DNA of 64,000 nucleotides, taken from assembly GCF_000014685.1 (NCBI RefSeq), contig NC_008321.1, forward strand, positions 1,981,001 through 2,045,000, written 5' to 3'. A program made the translations under genes and the position numbers. Under the pieces are notes generated by a model that did not search any database, was not told where the DNA came from, and worked only from the letters and a program-made list of their open reading frames with translations. Positions 18,957 to 27,580 of this stretch are shown here, one piece after another; within the stretch, counting starts at the first letter, position 1; every line of letters begins with the position of its first letter. Source of the stretch: Shewanella sp. MR-4. GTDB lineage: Bacteria; Pseudomonadota; Gammaproteobacteria; Enterobacterales; Shewanellaceae.

Positions 18957-18985
18957 TTGGGTTTAATTTGAGAGGGTAAAACGGT

Positions 18986-20221
18986 ATGGGAAGGAGTACA
19001 AATAAGCTGACTGCAAAAGCGGTGCTCAATGCTAAAGCGGAAGCAAAGCCCTATAGATTGTCAGATGGTGGCAATCTCTATCTCTATGTGCGTACTGCAG
19101 GGAAAACTTGGGAATTTAGATACATACGTCCCTCCACCAGCAAACCCACCTATTTTGGTTTAGGCTCATATCCTGACGTATCCTTAGCTGAGGCGCGAGA
19201 TAAAGCGCTAGAAGCGCGAAAAAACTTGGCCGAAGGCATCGACCCTCAATTACTTAAAGTTGAAAACAAATTAAAAGCGGCAACAGAGAACGCTCAAACT
19301 CTCAAGCATATTGCGCAAATGTGGATGGACTCTAAGCAGGGAAGCATTAAGCCTAAAACCATCGAAGGCAATTGGCGTAAGCTTGAGCTGTATGCCTTCC
19401 CTAAACTGGGGAGTATTGCGATTAGCAGACTCACGGCTCCCATAGCCATTGCCGCGCTAAAGCCCCTAGAGCAGAAGGGGCATCTTGAAACGGTTAAGCG
19501 TACCGCTCAGTTGCTGAATGAAATCATGAACTTTTCAGTTAACTCTGGTTACATTCATGCTAATCCGTTGTCAGGTATTCGAGAAGTTTTTAGAAAGAGC
19601 AAAGTAGAACATCTGAAAGCATTAAAACCAGCAGAGCTAGCTGAGTTGCTGCAGACTATTGCAAACGCCAATTTATTGTTAACGACCCGGTGTTTGATTG
19701 AATGGCAATTGCACACAATGACCAGGCCAAATGAAGCGGCCGGAGCCCGTTGGGAAGAAATCGATTTTGATGCCAAACTTTGGACTATTCCTGAATCACG
19801 CATGAAAATGAATCGTGAGCATATTATCCCGCTTACAGAGCATACCCTCGCGATACTCGAAACTGTTAAGCCGATTAGTGAACAGAGCCAATTTGTCTTT
19901 CCATCATCTAAAGATCCTCAAAAGCACACAGATCCTGAAACCATTAACAAAGCATTAGGGCGCATGGGATTAAAGGGAAGAACAACGGGTCATGGTTTAC
20001 GCTCGCTTGCGAGCACTACCTTAAACGAGCAAGGCTTTGATGGTGATGTTATTGAGGCAGCGTTAGCCCATGTTGATAAAAACCAAATCCGCAGTGCCTA
20101 TAATCGCACGACCTACCTAGAGCGACGGACCAAGTTAATGGAGTGGTGGAGCAACCATATTGCCACTGCAGCAGTGGGCTCTTTGTCAGTAACAGCTAGT
20201 TCAAGAAAATTAGGGGCATGA
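18986..20221 (+). CDS. int: P4-type tyrosine integrase
   Basis: The product is 411 residues, typical of P4-like island integrases. The N-terminal DUF4102 arm-binding domain (about 1-90) has LSDGGNLYLYVRTAGKTWEF and YPDVSLAEARDKALEARK. A SAM-like core-binding domain (about 100-190) and the catalytic domain follow. The catalytic residues are visible: Arg in MTRPNEAAGARW (about 245), His/Arg in GHGLRS (about 335) and the nucleophile Tyr in SAYNRTTY (about 371). It would insert and, with an excisionase, excise the island at the adjacent tRNA-Ser. It appears intact. Confidence 0.95.
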   Translation: MGRSTNKLTAKAVLNAKAEAKPYRLSDGGNLYLYVRTAGKTWEFRYIRPSTSKPTYFGLGSYPDVSLAEARDKALEARKNLAEGIDPQLLKVENKLKAATENAQTLKHIAQMWMDSKQGSIKPKTIEGNWRKLELYAFPKLGSIAISRLTAPIAIAALKPLEQKGHLETVKRTAQLLNEIMNFSVNSGYIHANPLSGIREVFRKSKVEHLKALKPAELAELLQTIANANLLLTTRCLIEWQLHTMTRPNEAAGARWEEIDFDAKLWTIPESRMKMNREHIIPLTEHTLAILETVKPISEQSQFVFPSSKDPQKHTDPETINKALGRMGLKGRTTGHGLRSLASTTLNEQGFDGDVIEAALAHVDKNQIRSAYNRTTYLERRTKLMEWWSNHIATAAVGSLSVTASSRKLGA

Positions 20222-20347
20222 CCTATAAGGCCGAGTAGAGATTATCTCCCTGAGCCAAAAGATAGGGGACGTGATACACGAATCTAACCTGTTAAGTCCG
20301 ACTCAGGGTTGTTACTCTTACATCATGACAAACTTAAAGCCAAGCCA

Positions 20348-21177
20348 ATGACTATCGAGCAGAGTCAGCATTTACACCGACTAAACGCTTTAGCTGCAAG
20401 CCATTCTGAGGTGGCAGCATTATGGCTTTATGGTTCGCAGGCGGAAGGAAATGCTAGCGAGCATAGCGATTGGGATTTAGCCGTCGCATTCGACCCGGTA
20501 AAGGCGGACAGTGTGCTTGATACTCGTATTAGAGCTGAAGTGCTTGCTATGGATTGGCAAAGAGCATTGGGGTTAGCCGAAGGGAAGCTTTCTGTTGTCG
20601 ATATCAATCTAGCACCAATCCCTCTGGCCTTCGGTATCATTAATGCCAATAAACTTATCTTTAGTCGAGATGAAGGCCGAAGAATGCAAGAAGAGTCTCG
20701 CATAATGTCGCAAATGGAACTCGATTATTCAGCCCCAAACCACTTTATTATTTTGGATAATGCCTATATCACGTCATTGCGCTTAAGCCTTAGCCGGTAT
20801 CAAGCCGAGCTTGGAGAGTTACGTCAATTACTCAGTCAGCGTCCCCTATCTAATCTTGAAGAACGCGCAGCAGAGCGAACACTACAGGTCTCTATTGAAG
20901 CTTGCATTGACATTGCAAAACATTGGGCTAAGGCACTGGCTGGACAAGCCCGCAGGATGCCTACCAAGCATTTGAGATCCTGTGTCAACGAGGTATACAA
21001 CCAGCTGATGAATTAAATGGCTGGCGTAAAGTGATAGGCCTGCGTAATGCACTGGTACATGATTATCTGAATATTGACCCTGAGATCATCCGCAGTGTGA
21101 GCTCTCAAGGTTATAGCGATAGATGATTTGTCTTTGCAGAGCTGTGGTTGGAAGAGGGAGCGCTGAAGAAAAAGTAA
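20348..21177 (+). pseudogene. Degenerate MNT-HEPN toxin-antitoxin gene
   Basis: Residues 1-130 are a minimal nucleotidyltransferase (MNT) with LYGSQAEGN and SDWDLAV, giving the GS...D-x-D active site of MntA-type antitoxins. The frame continues without a stop into the start of a HEPN (HepT, DUF86) domain, including LQVSIEACIDIAKHWAKAL. Near 20951-20956 the reading shifts by one base. The old frame ends at 21016, while the other frame carries the rest of HEPN including the RNase motif GLRNALVHDY (RX4H). A TGA at 21124-21126 breaks that frame again; coding similarity resumes as FVFAELWLEEGALKKK to a TAA at 21177. The toxin half should be dead. MntA normally AMPylates and neutralises HepT. An upstream TTG start at 20309 is less likely. 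Confidence 0.8.
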
Positions 21178-21332
21178 CGTCCGTAATTTATTAGTGTTTA
21201 GATCGCCATAAAAATCTTAGCCTTTTAAACTAGTCTTGGTGATTAGTTGCAAAAACATTTCTTTCCCAAAACATTATAACTGGGCTGTACGGTAGGTTTT
21301 TCTGCCTATTTGCTAAAATTAATTACCACGTC

Positions 21333-21370
21333 ACATGCTATTTCTGCTATTAGTAGCAGAAATAGCATGT
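21333..21370. repeat. 16-bp perfect inverted repeat
   Basis: ACATGCTATTTCTGCT at 21333-21348 and its exact inverse at 21355-21370 flank ATTAGT. There is no T run. It lies 19 bases upstream of the chosen ATG of the next gene, so it could be an operator or an mRNA hairpin controlling that gene. The rest of 21178-21388 holds no gene. Confidence 0.65.
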
Positions 21371-21388
21371 ATATTGAAGGTGAGTTCG

Positions 21389-22429
21389 ATGCAGGGCGTG
21401 ATCAAATTATCGTCTGTAAAATTGCGTGAAAGCAGAGAATCGGTTATTAGCGATTTAGCTAATAACAATAGGCCGATATTCTTCATTGTTCCAGCTAATA
21501 AGAATGTATGGCATATTTTGCGTTATAAAGATGATGTTAAAAGTTATTTGTTGAAATTTTCTAAGAAAGTGGAAACTTATTATGGGTTTAATAGTTTTCA
21601 CAATAAAAAGATAGAGAGTCAAAATGAAATATCTAATATAACGCTTGTGGAAAATGTATGCTATGGATTTTTAAAAGGAAGTCAGGTTATTAAGTTGGTT
21701 AAATCTAAAAAGGTACCGATTAGCGAACTGAATATTGTAATGGCTGATAACGAATTTGGTGAATTCGATTTCGGAGTAAAGCTTAAATTAACTAAAAACT
21801 ATAATAGACTTATTAATTTAAGTGCAAGTGATATAGAATTTATACATTATGGTAAAATTGTGTTTACAGATAAATCAGTTAATTCTTACACTGAATTCAG
21901 TGATATAGAAAACCATAGCGTTCATATTGAAGTTGACTTTGATTCACTATACGTATTTGAGTCAGATATTGAAAGTTATATAGTGAATGATTTAAATGCT
22001 ATTCCCGATGATAGCCCCTATTTCATACCAAAGGAACTGCGTCAGTTGACAGATCTCGATCAACTTGCCGTTTTGGGTTATCAATTATTCGAAAATAATT
22101 GTAAATCGACGATAAAATCTAAAGATATCGCTGCAAAAATTGAACGCACATTAGGTTACTCGGGCAAAAAAGCCTTGGCTGCGGCATATTTTCTAAGCCC
22201 GAGCCCTAAAGGGAATGAGATTACAGCTGAGCCACTTAACAAAATTAATCCAAATTGTAAGTTTCCCTTTTTGATCAAAGCATTAAAAATGTATGGTGTT
22301 AACGGCGGCACTAATGAAACTGCCCAGGTCAATCAAGCGATTCTAGCTTTTTTTAGTGACCTAGGTTTCTCCGAGGACAATGTAAAATATGCAGAAATTA
22401 TGATAAGAATAAAAAACAGGGTGAAGTAA
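21389..22429 (+). CDS. Hypothetical protein of the integrative element
   Basis: I do not recognise this 346-residue protein. It is lysine-, asparagine- and isoleucine-rich, with AT-rich codons unlike the chromosomal part. There is no signal peptide or membrane helix if the start is the ATG at 21389 (MQGVIKLSSVKLRESRE), which follows GAAGGTGAGTTCG. A start at 21335 would add a hydrophobic leader but lies inside the inverted repeat. The C-terminal third (DLDQLAVLGYQLFENN; KIERTLGYSGKKALAAA) looks like a helical DNA-binding region, which is only an impression. It precedes AlpA and a DUF3987 gene and so may belong to the element's control or replication block. Confidence 0.6.
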   Translation: MQGVIKLSSVKLRESRESVISDLANNNRPIFFIVPANKNVWHILRYKDDVKSYLLKFSKKVETYYGFNSFHNKKIESQNEISNITLVENVCYGFLKGSQVIKLVKSKKVPISELNIVMADNEFGEFDFGVKLKLTKNYNRLINLSASDIEFIHYGKIVFTDKSVNSYTEFSDIENHSVHIEVDFDSLYVFESDIESYIVNDLNAIPDDSPYFIPKELRQLTDLDQLAVLGYQLFENNCKSTIKSKDIAAKIERTLGYSGKKALAAAYFLSPSPKGNEITAEPLNKINPNCKFPFLIKALKMYGVNGGTNETAQVNQAILAFFSDLGFSEDNVKYAEIMIRIKNRVK

Positions 22430-22551
22430 TATTAATTTTAATCAATGAGTTACTTTCGTAGGGGAGTGTTTTCTATCCCCACCCTCCCTTTTCCAATATC
22501 TTCAAAAAATCTTATAGTCACCTTAGAAATTTACATGCTAAGGAGGCGATT

Positions 22552-22767
22552 ATGCTTGACAGTAATCCGAGTTATTCAATCGTTAGGCTTGCTAGTGTTA
22601 TTAAGTTAACTGGACTATCACGGTCTACTATATACGACAAACAAAACCCGAAATCTCCTCGATATGACCATACGTTCCCCCAAAAAGTATCACTTGGGCC
22701 TAGGGCTGTTGGTTGGTATTTTGGCGAGATAGAATCATGGCTTAAATCAGTCAGAACTCAAAAGTAA
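22552..22767 (+). CDS. AlpA family transcriptional regulator
   Basis: The product is 71 residues. It is a MerR-like winged-helix DNA-binding protein of the AlpA/phage excisionase group: VRLASVIKLTGLSRSTIYDKQ is the helix-turn-helix, followed by FPQKVSLGPRAVGWYFGEIESWL, the family's second signature. In CP4-57, AlpA activates the element's excision. Here it could act on the inverted repeats near the integrase. It overlaps nothing and is followed 18 bases later by the DUF3987 gene. The ATG follows AAGGAGGCGATT, a strong ribosome-binding site. Confidence 0.9.
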   Translation: MLDSNPSYSIVRLASVIKLTGLSRSTIYDKQNPKSPRYDHTFPQKVSLGPRAVGWYFGEIESWLKSVRTQK

Positions 22768-22785
22768 TGTATAAGGAGACTTTAT

Positions 22786-24285
22786 ATGAAACGCACTGTC
22801 CCACGGATGAAAAATTTAGAGTTTGACGCGCCAGTTAACCAAGATTATTTCAGCGCTAAGTTTCCTATATCTGATGGTATTTGTCCTGATGTAGGAGAGG
22901 AAAGTATTTTTGGGAGAGCGATAAAAGAATGCTCGTTAATTACTCAGGCATCAAATTCTTTAATCATTACTGCTGGTCTAGCTGCTGTGGCAACAGCTCT
23001 ACAGGGACATATTAATGTTGAATTACCCACAGGTAAAATTTGTCCTGTCTCTCTTAATTTATTAACTTGCGCGGATTCAGGTGAACGAAAATCTACAGTT
23101 GAAAAATTATTAAATAAGGGTGTTAAAAACTACCAGATTAAAAATGAAGAATCTTATCGTGAAAATTTTAAAAAATATAAGATTTTGATAGAGATGCATG
23201 ATCTTAAAACAAAAAAAATTAAGAAAAAGCTGTATCTTGGATCTGATCGCGAAGTTGATGAAGGATTCAATGAGTTACTTGAGCACGAAAAGCACAAACC
23301 TGAAATGCCAAAATCATCCAACAGTATTTATGAGGATAGTACTGTAGAGGCACTTATGTCTGGACTCAAGAATGACTCGCCCAATGCATATCTTGGGTCA
23401 AGTGAGGGTGGTGTGTTAATCAATATGCTTTCAGAGTCAACTACGCCGTATCTCAATACTATCTGGAGTGGTGATGACGTCTATGTGGCAAGAAAAACCA
23501 CTGATTCCTACACACTTTGTGATGTTAGGCTGACAACACACATCATGATCCAGCCTCAAACTTTTATGCGATTCATGCACAAATCTCAGAGTGCAGTAAG
23601 AGTCAATGGCTTTCTATCACGATTTTTAGTGTGTTTCCCAACGCCGGTGAGCGGTTATCGGCAAACGAGTGGAATTAAGTTTGGAGAGGAGTTTATTAAC
23701 ATTTTTCATCAAAAGGTTGAAGGTTTTCTAGATAAAATTCCACCTAGTCGTCAGTTAGTAGTGTTTTCTGATGAGGCAAAAGATATTTGGTTAAAAATAT
23801 ATAATGATATTGAAAGTAAAATGGCTCCTGGTGCCATTTACGCTAATGCTAAAGATCATGCCTCTAAATTAGCAGAAAATATAGCAAGAGTTGCAGCATT
23901 GATTCATTATTTTGAACAACCTTTTGATTCTAAGATATCATTTGAAGCATTAAATTTATCAATTAAACTGGTAAGTTTTTACTCATCACATTTTATGAAT
24001 TATTTTTGCCCGCCCCCTAAGGATGTAGTATTGGGTAATGAATTACTATTTTGGTTAAATACACTTAAAAATTCTGGGACTCGGTATGTAAAGAAGAATT
24101 ATGTTTTGCAGTTTGGACCAGTCATGTTAAGGAAGAGTGATAGTTTAAATATAGCTATAGGTTATTTAATGTCGAAAGGGGTGATTCAGATTTTTGATAA
24201 TAAAAGAACAAAGATTGTTGACTTGTGTCCATTATTACCTTTTGATCAAAAAAAATTTGACATTGATATTAAATTTTTATGGTAA
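22786..24285 (+). CDS. DUF3987 (YfjI-type) P-loop protein
   Basis: The product is 499 residues. DUF3987 proteins are primase-helicase-like P-loop proteins frequent in P4-like islands. The DUF3987-type Walker A is CADSGERKSTVEKLL at about 96-110, with YLGSSEGGVLINML (about 204-217) further on. It may take part in replication or mobilisation of the element; this is inferred from context. AT-rich codon use matches the adjacent AlpA and Gp2-like genes, suggesting that they arrived together. Start at the ATG after AAGGAGACTTTAT. Confidence 0.8.
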   Translation: MKRTVPRMKNLEFDAPVNQDYFSAKFPISDGICPDVGEESIFGRAIKECSLITQASNSLIITAGLAAVATALQGHINVELPTGKICPVSLNLLTCADSGERKSTVEKLLNKGVKNYQIKNEESYRENFKKYKILIEMHDLKTKKIKKKLYLGSDREVDEGFNELLEHEKHKPEMPKSSNSIYEDSTVEALMSGLKNDSPNAYLGSSEGGVLINMLSESTTPYLNTIWSGDDVYVARKTTDSYTLCDVRLTTHIMIQPQTFMRFMHKSQSAVRVNGFLSRFLVCFPTPVSGYRQTSGIKFGEEFINIFHQKVEGFLDKIPPSRQLVVFSDEAKDIWLKIYNDIESKMAPGAIYANAKDHASKLAENIARVAALIHYFEQPFDSKISFEALNLSIKLVSFYSSHFMNYFCPPPKDVVLGNELLFWLNTLKNSGTRYVKKNYVLQFGPVMLRKSDSLNIAIGYLMSKGVIQIFDNKRTKIVDLCPLLPFDQKKFDIDIKFLW

Positions 24286-24362
24286 TGGCATGCTTTGAAA
24301 ATGATCATGTAAAATCAGAGTTAAATCTTTATCGTTTTTGTACTAACAATAGATTTTTCTAG

Positions 24363-24413
24363 CAAACCCAACCTATTTAAGTAAAGTATTTTAGTGTTAG
24401 GTTTGATTTTTTG
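24363..24413 (+). terminator. Terminator after the DUF3987 gene
   Basis: CAAACCCAAC pairs with GTTAGGTTTG (one mismatch) across a 23-base loop, followed by ATTTTTTG. Confidence 0.55.
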
Positions 24414-24452
24414 TTTTGTTCTTCCAGGTTTTTAATCTAGGTTTTTAATATT

Positions 24453-24522
24453 ATAGCAAGATAGCAAGATAGCAAGATAGCAAGATAGCAAGATAGCAAG
24501 ATAGCAAGAGTGTGATAGCAAG
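24453..24522 (+). repeat. 8-bp tandem repeat ATAGCAAG
   Basis: Seven head-to-tail copies of ATAGCAAG fill 24453-24508, and one more lies at 24515-24522 after AGTGTG. The array sits in the 404-base gap between the DUF3987 and Gp2-like genes, and no gene overlaps it. It could be an iteron-like Rep-binding array or a slippage-prone spacer in the promoter region of the next gene. Confidence 0.85.
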
Positions 24523-24689
24523 AATGTGTTACTGAAGCAATGTGAGATTGGTCTCAAGTTTGTATGGTTTTACGGTATCTTAAGTATCAACTTTTTAGAT
24601 GTTAGGTCTGGTTTTTCTGTTTTGATTATTTCCGATATTTATAGGTGTAATAAATTCTATTCTAGAAAGAATTATGGGTGATTTTATCT

Positions 24690-25352
24690 ATGCGTAAAAA
24701 TAGTAATTTAAATTTATTACATTGTGTCGAGTATTTTGGCTTACCTGTTTTGAAGTTTAAAAATGGTGTTTATGAGGAGTATTTGAAGAGAAATTATAAT
24801 GTTATTAACCAGACTCTAATTATGTACTCAAAGGTTTTCGCCGTGAGAGTTGACTTGAGGTTTCCTGATCAATATAAGTCATATGACAATAGTGCAGTTA
24901 CTCGATTTGTCGAATCATTGAAATCACAAGTTAAGGCTGATTATATTGCAAAAACTAAACATTCAGACGGGTTTGTACATAAAAGCGATGTACTGTACAT
25001 CTGGGTGCAAGAAACTGGAGAACATAATAAACCACACTACCATCTTTGTTTGTTTTTTAATGGTAATGCCTACAGAAGTTTAGGTAAGTTTGAACTTGGT
25101 AGATCTAATATGTATAACCGAATCGTTAAAGCTTGGGCGAGTGCATTAGCCATAAAAACAATTAATGCGCAAGGTTTAGTTCATATTCCAAAGCATTCTT
25201 GTTATTTCTTGGATAAAACTTTGCCTTTTACTAAAACTTTTGAATTTCGAGTTTTATTTATTCGCTTAAGTTATTTTGCTAAAGTGGATAGTAAATACTA
25301 TGGTGATAGACGACATCATTATGGTTGTAGTAGGACGCCAGACATCAAATAG
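24690..25352 (+). CDS. Inovirus Gp2-like (YagK/YfjJ) protein
   Basis: The product is 220 residues from the ATG at 24690 (MRKNSNLNLL); a GTG at 24678 is an alternative. The middle part VLYIWVQETGEHNKPHYHLC is the family signature, found in filamentous-phage Gp2 proteins and in YagK/YfjJ of cryptic prophages. The HYH pair resembles the metal-binding HUH motif of rolling-circle initiators, and basic and aromatic residues follow. A replication or relaxase-like role for the element is therefore plausible but not shown. The upstream ATAGCAAG array is a possible binding site. Its AT-rich composition matches the other element genes. Confidence 0.75.
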   Translation: MRKNSNLNLLHCVEYFGLPVLKFKNGVYEEYLKRNYNVINQTLIMYSKVFAVRVDLRFPDQYKSYDNSAVTRFVESLKSQVKADYIAKTKHSDGFVHKSDVLYIWVQETGEHNKPHYHLCLFFNGNAYRSLGKFELGRSNMYNRIVKAWASALAIKTINAQGLVHIPKHSCYFLDKTLPFTKTFEFRVLFIRLSYFAKVDSKYYGDRRHHYGCSRTPDIK

Positions 25353-25524
25353 AGGCAATTCATAATTCTGAATTAGTTCTGTTAGCAATGTACGAGTGAA
25401 TTGTTTTCCATTTTGTAAATGATATTAGTAATGGGGGCGTTGACCAGTTATGTCATTGTGATAATTTTACTGCGAACACATTCATCTAAGCACTCTAAAT
25501 TAGCTAATGCAGTGGCAGTGAAGA

Positions 25525-25809
25525 TTATTTGTGGCATGTAGGGGCAGCCTTTTCATTTTCACTTCCCCAAGACTCGAGCCAACTCACCACTTCGTCATCG
25601 GTGACATGCAATCCTGATGTCTGGTGTGCTTCCCATGCGCGTAACGCTTCTTGCTGCAACGCCTCGCGTTTCTCTTCTCTTTCAACGTATACACGGTTCG
25701 CTTCCCGCATCATCCAGTGTGATGAACGTTTACGCGTTTCGGCTAAATGCTCGACTCTGGCTTTAATATCGGCATCTAATTTTACCGACACGGGTTTGAT
25801 TGTGCTCAT
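25525..25809 (-). CDS. Ribbon-helix-helix (CopG/ParD-like) antitoxin, apparently orphan
   Basis: The product is 94 residues. Residues 5-45 (KPVSVKLDADIKARVEHLAE, then RKRSSHWMMREAN) form a ribbon-helix-helix DNA-binding domain, followed by a charged helical tail of the kind that masks a RelE/ParE toxin. No toxin gene lies downstream on the minus strand before the Gp2-like gene, so it looks orphaned or is an ordinary regulator. The ATG follows GGAGTCACAG. Two AGGTAAT direct repeats 20 bases apart lie just upstream and are probably its own operator. Confidence 0.75.
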   Translation of the reverse strand: MSTIKPVSVKLDADIKARVEHLAETRKRSSHWMMREANRVYVEREEKREALQQEALRAWEAHQTSGLHVTDDEVVSWLESWGSENEKAAPTCHK

Positions 25810-25821
25810 CTGTGACTCCAG

Positions 25822-25854
25822 AGGTAATCCTTAGTACTACTAGGTAATACCTTA
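25822..25854. promoter_or_regulatory. Putative operator repeats of the CopG-like gene
   Basis: AGGTAATCCTTAG (25822) and AGGTAATACCTTA (25842) are near-identical and start 20 bases apart, about two helical turns. They lie 13 bases upstream of the start codon, which suits autoregulation by a ribbon-helix-helix protein. Confidence 0.5.
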
Positions 25855-26012
25855 GCATAACGTGGTAAAAAAATAATGATTACTCGGTTTACTCGTCTGC
25901 TCAAGCAACGCCATAAGCTCAAGGATGATAGAAGATAGTTTGTATCGCTTAACTGGACACTAATGTTACGCCGTGTCATCACGCTAATCTTCAACGTAAT
26001 CGCAATAGGGAT

Positions 26013-26038
26013 AAAAACGATAGCGGCGGCATGCCGCT
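26013..26038 (-). terminator. Terminator for the LRAT-like gene
   Basis: On the minus strand AGCGGC and GCCGCT pair around ATGCC, followed by ATCGTTTTTAT. It lies about 57 bases beyond the LRAT-like stop. Confidence 0.6.
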
Positions 26039-26094
26039 TCGTTTATAGGGTTTGGCTAATGGCTGACTTAGCACTCAATACCGTCGCAGAAGCA

Positions 26095-26817
26095 TCATGA
26101 CCTTAACCAATGCCATGCATCGGCTATCAGCCCCGCACCGGCTTTTACACCATTGATGCCCACTTCTGCTGTCGTCAACACGGTGTTTAAGCCCGTTTCT
26201 ATACTGCCGGTGACGAGTTTGATCCCCGCATAGGTCATCTCTCCTTGGCGTAAGCAAGTATAAGTTTCATCTAGAGTTTGCGTGGTGCCTTTTAGTAGGC
26301 ATTCGGCAGGTTTAGCCACAAGATCTCCAGGTGTACCTAGCAGCGTGTTGACGTTATCGGGTAACCCTAGGTATTCACCGGTCATTTTGATGACGGTAGA
26401 GGCTAATACGACGTTTGCGACAGTCCCCGTGGCAAGCTTTGACGCGCTCCTCCCTAGTAAACCTGCTCTGGCTGAGCCTTGCAGCGCCATGTGGGTGAGA
26501 TTACTGACTTGATTAGAGGTACTGCTCCCCGCTAAGCATTCATTGACGAAGTGCTCGCAATTGTTGGTAGCTACGCCGTATGGGCTATGACCCAGTTGAC
26601 TGCGTGCAAGTTCAATGGCCTGATGGGGAAACAGGCTGGACTTTTTCACTCTGATCTTATGGCCACTGGCAAATTGCAGCAGATCGATTTCTTCGATGAT
26701 GCCCTGTTTAGATAAGTGAATCACATTTCCATGGCCGACATAGAGGCCATGGTGTTCGGTTAAGCCAAGCGGATCGATATTGGTGACCAGATGATCACCG
26801 GGTTGAAATGTATACAT
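26095..26817 (-). CDS. LRAT/NlpC-P60-like domain protein
   Basis: The product is 240 residues from the ATG at 26817 (MYTFQPGDHLV), chosen because GGAGTCCATACC precedes it. The N-terminal ~110 residues are a lecithin:retinol acyltransferase-type (permuted NlpC/P60) papain-like domain. Motifs are QPGDHLV, HHGLYVGHGNVIHL with the catalytic histidine, and NNCEHFVNECL with the catalytic cysteine (about residue 93). The C-terminal half is Gly/Ala/Thr-rich and mildly hydrophobic, possibly membrane-associating. Bacterial LRAT-like proteins are suspected acyltransferases or hydrolases acting on lipids or peptides. In this toxin-antitoxin-rich block a phospholipid-directed effector is possible, but that is inference. 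Confidence 0.8.
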   Translation of the reverse strand: MYTFQPGDHLVTNIDPLGLTEHHGLYVGHGNVIHLSKQGIIEEIDLLQFASGHKIRVKKSSLFPHQAIELARSQLGHSPYGVATNNCEHFVNECLAGSSTSNQVSNLTHMALQGSARAGLLGRSASKLATGTVANVVLASTVIKMTGEYLGLPDNVNTLLGTPGDLVAKPAECLLKGTTQTLDETYTCLRQGEMTYAGIKLVTGSIETGLNTVLTTAEVGINGVKAGAGLIADAWHWLRS

Positions 26818-26905
26818 GGTATGGACTCCAAGAAAAACAACGCAGATAACCTTAGGTCGCATCTGCTAATGGGGTGAATCGGGTGAAATGGACGTGCTGA
26901 TTGAC

Positions 26906-27472
26906 TCAGATTTCCAGCTCGACAAAGTCCTTATCGATTTGCTGCTGAGTAATGCCGATATAACGCAGGGTGACCGCTTCCGATTGATGCCGCAGCATGC
27001 GCATCACCCGACCAATGTCTTTGCAGGCTTGATATAGGTGATAGCCGCGGGTTCTACGCATCGAGTGGGTGCCCAGGGCTAACTTGATATCGTCACCGAC
27101 AAAGGCAAACGCTTTGGCGACTGCACGCCGTGTCAGTGGTTTCGCGGGGGCCTGCCGGTCTTTGGCTTGGCTCGAGCGGTGGGATTGGAACAGGTAGATA
27201 TGCTCGGGGTGACGCTGGTGGATCGCCTCAATCAACGCCAGCGTCTTCGGGTTGAGCTTGATGCTGGCGCGTTTACCGGTCTTCTGTTCAATGATAGTTA
27301 AGCGGTCGCCGTCGATATCGCTGAACTTGATGGCCAGTAAGTCCGAGATCCTAAGGGCCAGGTTAAGGCCGATATTCCAGACATCGGCCATCTGCTGACC
27401 AAAGTGACGTTCGAGCAGGTAACTGATAAGCTTGATGGTGTCGCGGTTCTTGACCGCTTCGACTTCGTTCAT
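26906..27472 (-). CDS. Small tyrosine recombinase
   Basis: The product is 188 residues from the ATG at 27472 (MNEVEAVKNRD), after AGGGAACCCAGC. It is essentially a catalytic domain only: NLALRISDLLAIKFSDID has the first arginine, THSMRRTRGYHLYQ the HxxR motif, MLRHQSEAVTLRYIG the second His region and the tyrosine. Stand-alone recombinases of this size are common in integrative elements and integron-like loci and may act with a partner. It is different from the P4-type integrase at 18986, so this block may derive from another element. Confidence 0.85.
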   Translation of the reverse strand: MNEVEAVKNRDTIKLISYLLERHFGQQMADVWNIGLNLALRISDLLAIKFSDIDGDRLTIIEQKTGKRASIKLNPKTLALIEAIHQRHPEHIYLFQSHRSSQAKDRQAPAKPLTRRAVAKAFAFVGDDIKLALGTHSMRRTRGYHLYQACKDIGRVMRMLRHQSEAVTLRYIGITQQQIDKDFVELEI

Positions 27473-27580
27473 GCTGGGTTCCCTCAATTGTCTATGTGAT
27501 GAATGTGGGCACCAGCACATCGCAAACCCGCATCGGGCCTGCATTGCTTGGTTCCCAAAATACCTTTGTGGGCACCAAGT

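Noticed and set aside
20348..21016. Intact MNT-HEPN fusion protein
   Set aside because: The frame loses the HEPN active site; RNALVHDY is in another frame and followed by an in-frame TGA, so a pseudogene fits better.
24453..24522. CRISPR array
   Set aside because: The unit is 8 bases with no spacers and there are no cas genes.
25806..25994. 62-codon minus-strand frame upstream of the CopG-like gene
   Set aside because: It overlaps the CopG start and operator repeats, has no ribosome-binding site and an implausible basic composition.
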